DNA of 5,397 nt. It comes from Thermoplasmata archaeon (GTDB lineage: Archaea; Thermoplasmatota; Thermoplasmata; SG8-5). Of the stretch, positions 1 to 4,728 are shown piece by piece (position 1 is the stretch's first letter; each line of letters starts with the position of its first letter). Below the pieces are notes generated by a model. That model was not told the DNA's origin. It saw only the letters and a program-made list of their open reading frames with translations, and ran no database searches. The stretch lies in assembly GCA_030655715.1 (NCBI GenBank), contig JAUSPR010000287.1, forward strand, positions 1 to 5,397, given 5' to 3'. Position numbers and translations under genes: made by a program.

Positions 1-6
1 GAGAAT

Positions 7-77
7 CACGTCACCCTACTTGTTTCAGGATCTATTCATACATAGAGTACATGCCGAAACAAGTTCGGCATGACGTG
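7..77. repeat. Paired inverted REP-like palindromic units
   Basis: The right unit is a perfect 9-bp hairpin, CATGCCGAA (50-58), loop ACAAG, TTCGGCATG (64-72), running on into TGACGTG (71-77). The left unit begins CACGTCA (7-13), the exact reverse complement of that tail, and continues CCCT-ACTTGTTTC-AGGATC. This is a decayed version of the same hairpin in opposite orientation: ACTTGTTTC matches the complement of the right-hand loop region. Two related hairpins head to head, with matching outer heptamers, is the layout of a dispersed intergenic REP/BIME-like element. I recall similar GTCATGCCGAACTTG-type repeats in many bacterial genomes. Copy number in this genome cannot be judged from one window. 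Confidence 0.6.
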
Positions 78-150
78 TAATCATACATTGAACTCTTACT
101 TTAGAATGCAATAACACCAGTATTTATACGTGCATTAAAAAGCTTTCAGT

Positions 151-180
151 TCCTGATATTAAAAAATAATCAGGATTTTT
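151..180 (+). terminator. Intrinsic terminator of an upstream gene
   Basis: A perfect 7-bp stem, TCCTGAT (151-157) pairing with ATCAGGA (169-175), has an 11-nt A-rich loop and is followed at once by five T (176-180). This is the arrangement of a rho-independent terminator reading rightward. The stem has only three G-C pairs, so it may be moderate in strength. It lies 14 bases before the promoter of the TtcA-like gene, so it probably ends transcription of a plus-strand gene outside the left edge and insulates the next unit. The complementary strand has no T-run after the stem. Confidence 0.5.
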
Positions 181-193
181 CAAAGCTCATTTA

Positions 194-222
194 TTTACAA
201 AACATTCTGCAGCTTATATAAT
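194..222 (+). promoter_or_regulatory. Sigma-70-type promoter of the TtcA-like gene
   Basis: The -35 hexamer TTTACA (194-199, five of six matches to TTGACA) is separated by exactly 17 bp from a perfect TATAAT -10 hexamer (217-222). The start point expected 6-8 nt after the -10 falls at about 228-230, directly before the ATG at 231. No Shine-Dalgarno sequence lies between promoter and ATG. The promoter therefore probably gives a leaderless or nearly leaderless mRNA. Confidence 0.65.
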
Positions 223-230
223 CAATTAAC

Positions 231-932
231 ATGATATCAAGAGATTATTTATGCAATAGAATAGATAGTGCTGTGCGTGAGCACAACATGATTGAGGATG
301 GCGACAGGATACTCGTTGGGGTATCCGGCGGCAAAGACAGCACAAGTCTTCTCGATTTGTTGAAATATCGGCTCGCATATTCGCATGAGAAATATGAAAT
401 TGCTGCAGTTCATATTGTTGGTGATGCCAGGGGCGGTGATATAGAATTTTACAAACCTCTTGAACAGTGGTTTATAAATGAGGGCGTCCAATATCATATA
501 AGAAAACTTCATGTTCCGGAAAATGAAAATCTGCCTATGAATTGTGAAAGGTGCCGATGGAACAGAAAAAAAACGATATTTGAGATAGCTGATGAATTGA
601 AATGCAATAAAATTGCGCTCGGTCACAATAGAGACGATTTTGCTCAGACAGCTTTAATGAATATGTTTATGCACGGAGTGTTTGAATCTATGCCCTTTGT
701 TGCGAATTATTTTGACGGCAGGTTTTTCCTTATAAGACCGCTTGCGTATGTAGGCAATAAATATCTTGAATCTTATGCCAGGCAGATGAATTTTCCCATT
801 ATTCCAAACGAATGTCCCGCAGCAGACTTTTCAAAGAGGCAGTCAACCAGAGATCTGATGAAAATTATTGAAAAAGATTTCAAGTATGCTTCGAGAAATA
901 TAATGAAAGCGCTTTTGGAAAATAAAGATTAG
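231..932 (+). CDS. ttcA: TtcA-family PP-loop tRNA thiolation protein
   Basis: This 233-residue cytoplasmic protein is a PP-loop ATP pyrophosphatase. TtcA enzymes adenylate cytidine 32 of certain tRNAs with ATP and replace the oxygen with sulfur to give 2-thiocytidine, using a [4Fe-4S] cluster. The PP-loop motif SGGKDS is at residues 32-37, after the family-typical lead-in NMIEDGDRILVG (19-30). A CxxC pair (C105, C108) and a third cysteine in IIPNEC (C195) match the three cluster ligands known for E. coli TtcA. LGHNRDD (130-136) and IRPLAYV (168-174) are further TtcA signatures. It is shorter than E. coli TtcA, mainly at the C-terminus, so it belongs to the compact branch. The ATG at 231 is favoured because homologous N-termini include this helix; the next in-frame ATG (288) would remove it. 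The substrate could differ in a paralogue, so family assignment is firmer than the exact modification. It is monocistronic as far as visible. Confidence 0.85.
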   Translation: MISRDYLCNRIDSAVREHNMIEDGDRILVGVSGGKDSTSLLDLLKYRLAYSHEKYEIAAVHIVGDARGGDIEFYKPLEQWFINEGVQYHIRKLHVPENENLPMNCERCRWNRKKTIFEIADELKCNKIALGHNRDDFAQTALMNMFMHGVFESMPFVANYFDGRFFLIRPLAYVGNKYLESYARQMNFPIIPNECPAADFSKRQSTRDLMKIIEKDFKYASRNIMKALLENKD

Positions 933-1083
933 AAGTTAGAGGTGGGAGGCTGTAATAGTTGAATGAGATATCTTTTTCAAAACAATTAAATTATCTTCAT
1001 CTGAAAAATACCGACTTGCAGGGAACCTTCATCCTGAGACTGGTATGCTAGATTCAAATAATATAATTAATTATGATGGGATA

Positions 1084-1112
1084 TTGATATTAACCAAAAC
1101 CTGATGTATAAT
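1084..1112 (+). promoter_or_regulatory. Sigma-70-type promoter of the exported glycosidase-like gene
   Basis: TTGATA (1084-1089, five of six matches to TTGACA), a 17-bp spacer and a perfect TATAAT (1107-1112) form a strong consensus promoter. The predicted start point is near 1119, giving a leader of about 95 nt before the TTG start at 1214. The promoter sits in AT-rich sequence while the gene it serves is GC-rich, so a resident promoter may be driving an acquired gene. Confidence 0.6.
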
Positions 1113-1203
1113 CAACTAAGTGAACTGAAGAATCAGCATCAAAAGAGATTTCTAAATTTTATATGGGCAATCCCGGCTCAGATTCCTTGGCTCACTATGG
1201 AAT

Positions 1204-1208
1204 AGGAG
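1204..1208 (+). promoter_or_regulatory. Shine-Dalgarno site setting the TTG start of the glycosidase-like gene
   Basis: AGGAG lies 5 nt before the in-frame TTG at 1214. No comparable site precedes the upstream ATG at 1163, where the nearest purine run is about 15 nt away. This site therefore favours TTG initiation, which places a signal peptide exactly at the N-terminus. Confidence 0.65.
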
Positions 1209-1213
1209 TTAAT

Positions 1214-3400
1214 TTGAAGCACATTTACGCAATCTATGCTGTTGTGGTCTTATTGGCTTTCGCATTGACATACCGATGCGATGCGGTCCCGTCGCCGGAG
1301 CAGAAGTTCCTACCCGCGCTATCTTCTCCACGAGTACCAGTGAAGTTCCAGATGAACTTGGCGAGGGCAGGAGGATTCACAGTCACCGTCAACGGTGAGA
1401 CTTACCCAGTAGAATCGTTCTACTCGTATCCGAACGGCGGTGAGAACCAATTCCTGGCAGCGCATGAGCCCAAGGGAGAACCATCGTGGCGTGTCGCAAC
1501 GAAGCGGCTCAATGGCTCGACCTATGAAGTCACTGGGGAGGGCAAGTACTATTCCGTCCATCGAAGGATCAAGCTGTACCGGAACCGCATCTCAGTCAAG
1601 GACACGATATCCAACAGAACCAAAGAGGTGCTGGGTATTATTCTCAAGAACCAGTTTCGGACTGAGGGAAGATCGATCAAGGCCACACTCGTTGCTGGGT
1701 ATCCCGGCTCGACCGCAAGCTATGTTGACCTCAAGACAAATCCCACTGTTTTTATCGCCGGGAAGTCATATGGACTTGGAATGCTGGCCCTCGACGATGT
1801 GTACGTGGTGCAGTGCAAGGGATTCTCCGACCAGCAGACCGTGGGTGTGGGCGATGACAGCTTCGCGCTTGACGGAAAAGCCTCTTACACTTTAGAATGG
1901 GCAGTCTATCCGAACGACACCGGTGACTACTATGACTTCATTAATGCAGTGCGGAAGGACGAAGGGCGGAATGGCAAGGTGGACGGCGGGTTCACGTTTC
2001 TCTACGAGCAAACGCCGGGTGTGCCGTCCAACCGAAGACTGGTGCCGAGCAGGGAGTTCATTTACCTGCGGGGACTGAAGTACGCCTCCGATCCATGCAT
2101 CTCAAATATCGCCGATGATGTCGGCATCTCCCTCGAAGGAATAGAGTTCATGCAGTATCCAATGGAGAAGAGACTTCTCACCGAACAGTTCGCTAGTATC
2201 CACAAGATAGATCCGGGGCTGAAGGTGATGTTCCACATCGCCCACGCCCTCTATGCCACGAGCAAGCCGAAGGAACTTTTCCCGGACTCAGTATCGCTAG
2301 ACCGCGATGGCAAGCAGATCATGTACGGCGAAGATCATGAATACTACGCCAGGTCCTACTTCAGCAAGGAGAAATTGGATGCCGGTTGGCGCAACTGGAT
2401 CTTCCACCCGACCCGCGACAACAGCTTTGGCAAAGCGATGCTGAAGGCCGTCGATGTCATGATGGATGAAATGGGGTGCAACGGTGCTTTCTTGGACGGC
2501 TTCATGTGGCCCTACGGTGCCGAGTATATTTACAATCGCTGGGACGGTCACAGCGCGGATATCGACCCAAAAACAAAGACCGTCATGGCAAAGAAAGGAT
2601 CGCCTATTCTTCTCTCGCAGGACTTGCTAGTGGATTTCGCCAGAAAAATCAATTCCAAAGGCGGGGTACCCATCAACAACTCGTCGGTGTCAACCAGGAC
2701 AATCAACAAAGTCCCGATGGTATGGTGTCAAGAACTCCATGCCGGACCTCATGGCCACCTTACCCCCACTCCCATAAGTCTCGGGTCAACAAGCTCCACA
2801 GGCAATGAAGTGGATTTGTACAATACAGTTCGCGAGGCCCTCGCCTATGGGAACCTCTACTTCTATTATCGGGAGGGTGTCATCAAGAACCGGTCCGTCC
2901 CCGCCGAGATGTACCCTATAACCTTCGAAGAGATACACTCGGGCTACGTAAAGGGAAAGGAGAGACTGATCACGATGAACCCGGGGCTATATGGGTGGCA
3001 CGAAAGCACGAATCTCCATTTCGGTTACTTGTACGACAGTCTCGGAGTCCAAATCCCCAACAACTTCCTAACCACGGTGGACCGTTCGGGCGCACGTACT
3101 CAGATCGACCTTGATCAGAATCAAACAGCAGTTCTGAAGTGGGTGCCTGTGTCGGTGAAAACTCGGAAGCCGGTGAACGCTCTTGTCCAGCAATACGACA
3201 GTAAGGCTGTGCGCTTTACTCTAAACGGTGCGGGATCAGCAGATGTAACAGTCAGTGACGGAGAGTTCCATATCACCCCTGGTACACCTTACCAGATACA
3301 TGCGGGGGGTTATATCCAGGCCAATGCCGACATGCTAGGAAGGCTATCGTTCTCGGTTTCGCTCAAAGGCGAAACGCTCGTGACTGTCTCCAAGCGCTAA
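1214..3400 (+). CDS. Exported glycoside-hydrolase-like protein, unclassified
   Basis: This 728-residue protein is predicted to be exported and probably cleaves a glycan; no substrate can be named. From the TTG start, residues 1-24 form a signal peptide: basic MKH, then a hydrophobic run over about 4-19, with a possible cut after CDA. C22 sits in a poor lipobox (TYRC), so a lipoprotein is unlikely. Residues ~25-255 look like a beta-sandwich domain of the kind preceding glycosidase barrels. About 280-590 resembles a TIM barrel: strand-like EFMQYP and LKVMFHIAHAL, then DEMGCNGAFLDGF. In that last motif D428, at a strand end, is the obvious candidate nucleophile; E507 in WCQELH is a possible acid/base. 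About 640-728 is a C-terminal beta domain typical of such enzymes. I do not recognise a CAZy family; a DUF6259-like family is one possibility. An ATG at 1163 would add 17 residues ahead of the signal peptide and lacks a ribosome site. The gene is much GC-richer than its neighbours, suggesting transfer. Confidence 0.75.
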   Translation: MKHIYAIYAVVVLLAFALTYRCDAVPSPEQKFLPALSSPRVPVKFQMNLARAGGFTVTVNGETYPVESFYSYPNGGENQFLAAHEPKGEPSWRVATKRLNGSTYEVTGEGKYYSVHRRIKLYRNRISVKDTISNRTKEVLGIILKNQFRTEGRSIKATLVAGYPGSTASYVDLKTNPTVFIAGKSYGLGMLALDDVYVVQCKGFSDQQTVGVGDDSFALDGKASYTLEWAVYPNDTGDYYDFINAVRKDEGRNGKVDGGFTFLYEQTPGVPSNRRLVPSREFIYLRGLKYASDPCISNIADDVGISLEGIEFMQYPMEKRLLTEQFASIHKIDPGLKVMFHIAHALYATSKPKELFPDSVSLDRDGKQIMYGEDHEYYARSYFSKEKLDAGWRNWIFHPTRDNSFGKAMLKAVDVMMDEMGCNGAFLDGFMWPYGAEYIYNRWDGHSADIDPKTKTVMAKKGSPILLSQDLLVDFARKINSKGGVPINNSSVSTRTINKVPMVWCQELHAGPHGHLTPTPISLGSTSSTGNEVDLYNTVREALAYGNLYFYYREGVIKNRSVPAEMYPITFEEIHSGYVKGKERLITMNPGLYGWHESTNLHFGYLYDSLGVQIPNNFLTTVDRSGARTQIDLDQNQTAVLKWVPVSVKTRKPVNALVQQYDSKAVRFTLNGAGSADVTVSDGEFHITPGTPYQIHAGGYIQANADMLGRLSFSVSLKGETLVTVSKR

Positions 3401-3429
3401 GGAGATGAACGAAATCTTTAGTCTCCTTA
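3398..3429. other. Perfect 8-bp inverted repeat over the stop codon
   Basis: TAAGGAGA (3398-3405), which includes the stop codon of the glycosidase-like gene, pairs exactly with TCTCCTTA (3422-3429) around a 16-nt loop. No T-run follows on either strand, so it is not a canonical intrinsic terminator. It could protect the mRNA 3' end or act in factor-dependent termination between the convergent genes. Confidence 0.35.
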
Positions 3430-3455
3430 CCCAAGCAATGGAAACGGCACACCAA

Positions 3456-3496
3456 GGATCAGCTTCTCTTGACTGAGAATCCAGGAAACCTTTTTT
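3456..3496 (+). terminator. Weak candidate terminator of the glycosidase-like gene
   Basis: A small hairpin, TTCTC (3464-3468) with GAGAA (3475-3479), loop TTGACT, can be extended by GGAT (3456-3459) pairing with ATCC (3479-3482) across a bulge when the inner stem is shortened. A T6 run follows at 3491-3496, but 8 nt beyond the stem, farther than in a typical intrinsic terminator. It is the only T-tract hairpin in the convergent gap, hence listed, with low confidence. Confidence 0.25.
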
Positions 3497-3513
3497 GAGA
3501 TAGTTTCAAATAT

Positions 3514-4626
3514 CTACCTTTTCTCATTCCAAAATTTAGCTATCCGCTTAATCCTCTGAAACATTGCATCTGTTGGTGCATTATCTCCGAAACCTAGTAT
3601 GAATCTTTTACCCTCACCAATAGTCTCAAAAAGTTCCTCGATATGGGTTTCAAATTCTGCATCTGTAAAAACCGGTGTAAATATAATTGACGGCAGTCCT
3701 CCCCACAGTGTTACCTCATCACCCCAAAGTTCTCTGACTTGTTTTATGTCGATTGAAGTCATCGGCTTTGGTGTAACAGCTTCTACAACCTGTACTCCGC
3801 AATCCTTGATAAGAGATAGAAGTTTCTTCATTTCACCATCTCCATGTATAACCAGCACTTTGCTGCTTGCTGATAGTACTTCGTGTGCTTTTTTATAGAA
3901 TGGAGAGAAAAAGCGCTCGAAGATGGGTGGGGGAGTCATCTGTTCGTCGTAGTTTCCACCCACTTCAATGGCTTGAGAAGGAGATTGGGCTGCAAGACTA
4001 AGTATCTCATTCTGTTGACGCTCAATTGCATCTACCAGGCGAAGCAGTCTGGATTCATTTTCGTAGAGTTCGTAGTAGAACCGTTCATAGCCCATATAAT
4101 TTATCATGAGTTGATGAGCATGAAGATACCCTGAAAATGGAAGCGCAATGCCATCAGTTCCAATTTCCTCAACAAATTTCCCGTAGTTATCGAAATTATC
4201 GACTATTTCTGTATTGTCCAGCAGGTATTCGAGGGCATCATAATCAGATGGACTCTTGAATGGAAACTCAATTCTTGCACCGGTTCCTGCAGCTTCCATC
4301 AGTTCATCTGACATCCTGTCCATAGCTGTGAGTTTGCCGAAAGGAGTATCAAAGTTGGTGACTCCAGTTCCGTTGTCTGTGGTTCGGGTAACGTTGACCC
4401 CATGAAGCTCTGTTTTATAAAACGACTGATCCCACGCACCAAACCCGAAGATACCTATCCCAAGGTCTCTTTGTATGTCCCAAAGTGACCAATTTTGATA
4501 GTGATCAGGAAGAGTGCCACGGTTTGCGTTGTAATTGTACCACAGTTCCATTCTTGCAATGAATGGAACACGTTCCACAAGCTCACCCCGCATTGCAGCC
4601 AGTGCCAGGTCACGGTGATTGATCAT
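3514..4626 (-). CDS. Uroporphyrinogen decarboxylase-like protein (MtaA/CmuA-type superfamily member)
   Basis: This 370-residue cytoplasmic protein has the URO-D fold. It is unlikely to be haem-pathway HemE, because the N-terminal arginine-rich porphyrin-binding motif (RQAGR) is absent. Relatives include the corrinoid/coenzyme M methyltransferases MtaA and CmuA. The N-terminus MINHRDLALAAMRGELVERVPF-like pattern matches the family start (M-x-x-R-e-x-x-l-a-A-x-R-G-e-x-x-D-R-v-P). Later signatures are WDIQRDLGIG, LVIHGDGEMKKLL (about 258-270), VEAVTPKP and LWGGLPS. In MtaA-type enzymes zinc is held by His-x-Cys plus a later Cys. Here the first site reads H261-G-D263-G and the later one ILGFGDNAP, with no cysteine, so metal binding or function may differ. 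The ATG at 4626 is chosen because AAAGGA lies 10 nt upstream and it gives the family-typical start; a GTG at 4680 would add 18 atypical residues. No corrinoid protein or methyltransferase partner is visible, so the reaction is unknown. Confidence 0.8.
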   Translation of the reverse strand: MINHRDLALAAMRGELVERVPFIARMELWYNYNANRGTLPDHYQNWSLWDIQRDLGIGIFGFGAWDQSFYKTELHGVNVTRTTDNGTGVTNFDTPFGKLTAMDRMSDELMEAAGTGARIEFPFKSPSDYDALEYLLDNTEIVDNFDNYGKFVEEIGTDGIALPFSGYLHAHQLMINYMGYERFYYELYENESRLLRLVDAIERQQNEILSLAAQSPSQAIEVGGNYDEQMTPPPIFERFFSPFYKKAHEVLSASSKVLVIHGDGEMKKLLSLIKDCGVQVVEAVTPKPMTSIDIKQVRELWGDEVTLWGGLPSIIFTPVFTDAEFETHIEELFETIGEGKRFILGFGDNAPTDAMFQRIKRIAKFWNEKR

Positions 4627-4636
4627 CCACTTCACA

Positions 4637-4642
4637 TCCTTT
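4637..4642 (-). promoter_or_regulatory. Shine-Dalgarno site setting the ATG start of the URO-D-like gene
   Basis: Read on the minus strand, AAAGGA lies 10 nt before the ATG at 4624-4626. The alternative GTG at 4678-4680 has only an overlapping GTTAGGT with no usable spacing. Together with the family-typical N-terminus this supports the shorter protein. Confidence 0.5.
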
Positions 4643-4687
4643 GGTTCTGGTTCGCAGAAATCTGAAACTAAGGGTAACACACCTAAC

Positions 4688-4693
4688 AGTATA
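4688..4693 (-). promoter_or_regulatory. Possible -10 element for the URO-D-like gene
   Basis: TATACT on the minus strand would start transcription near 4680 and give a leader of about 55 nt carrying the AAAGGA site. The -35 position (4711-4716) is an A-run with no resemblance to TTGACA. The element may therefore be weak or fortuitous, and the gene may instead be read through from the DUF3300-type gene upstream. Confidence 0.2.
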
Positions 4694-4697
4694 AATC

Positions 4698-4728
4698 AAC
4701 TAACGTTTATTTTTTATTTGAGTTAGTT
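4698..4728 (-). other. Inverted repeat at the 3' end of the DUF3300-type gene
   Basis: AACTAAC (4698-4704) and GTTAGTT (4722-4728) are exact reverse complements separated by 17 AT-rich nt, spanning the stop codon of the DUF3300-type gene. Transcribed leftward, the stem is followed by GATTTAT rather than a T-run. It is at best a leaky terminator, and read-through into the URO-D-like gene is plausible. Confidence 0.3.

Larger units (their letters stand above)
933..1213 (+). other. AT-rich intergenic region between ttcA-like gene and exported enzyme gene
   Basis: No convincing gene lies here. The stretch contains the promoter at 1084-1112 and the ribosome binding site at 1204-1208. A possible 30-codon ORF starts at TTG 959 behind GGGAGG (944-949), but with too little support to call. 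I see no clear terminator for the ttcA-like gene. Composition changes at about 1161, from AT-rich sequence to the GC-richer sequence of the following gene. Confidence 0.5.

Noticed and set aside
105..136. Inverted repeat AATGCA...TGCATT
   Set aside because: The 6-bp arms with a 20-nt spacer in AT-rich sequence are easily met by chance; the A-run after it gives no terminator.
249..626. Minus-strand 125-codon ORF within the ttcA-like gene
   Set aside because: It lies wholly inside a gene with clear TtcA motifs, shows no recognisable domain, and is an antisense shadow.
993..1104. Open frame reading KYRLAGNLHPETGMLDS, suggestive of a degraded nuclease or toxin fragment
   Set aside because: There is no start codon with a ribosome site, the frame is short, and it runs through the promoter at 1084-1112. 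The resemblance is too slight to call a pseudogene.
1440..1895. Plus-strand 151-codon ORF in another frame of the glycosidase-like gene
   Set aside because: It is rich in Arg and Ser with no motifs, as expected from out-of-frame reading of a GC-rich gene.
2297..2551. Antisense and alternate-frame ORFs over the barrel region (also 2476-2808 and 1319-1561)
   Set aside because: All overlap the supported coding frame, lack ribosome sites of note and show no family features.
3599..4134. Plus-strand ORFs of 99 and 83 codons opposite the URO-D-like gene
   Set aside because: They are antisense to a well-supported family member and have no recognisable domain.
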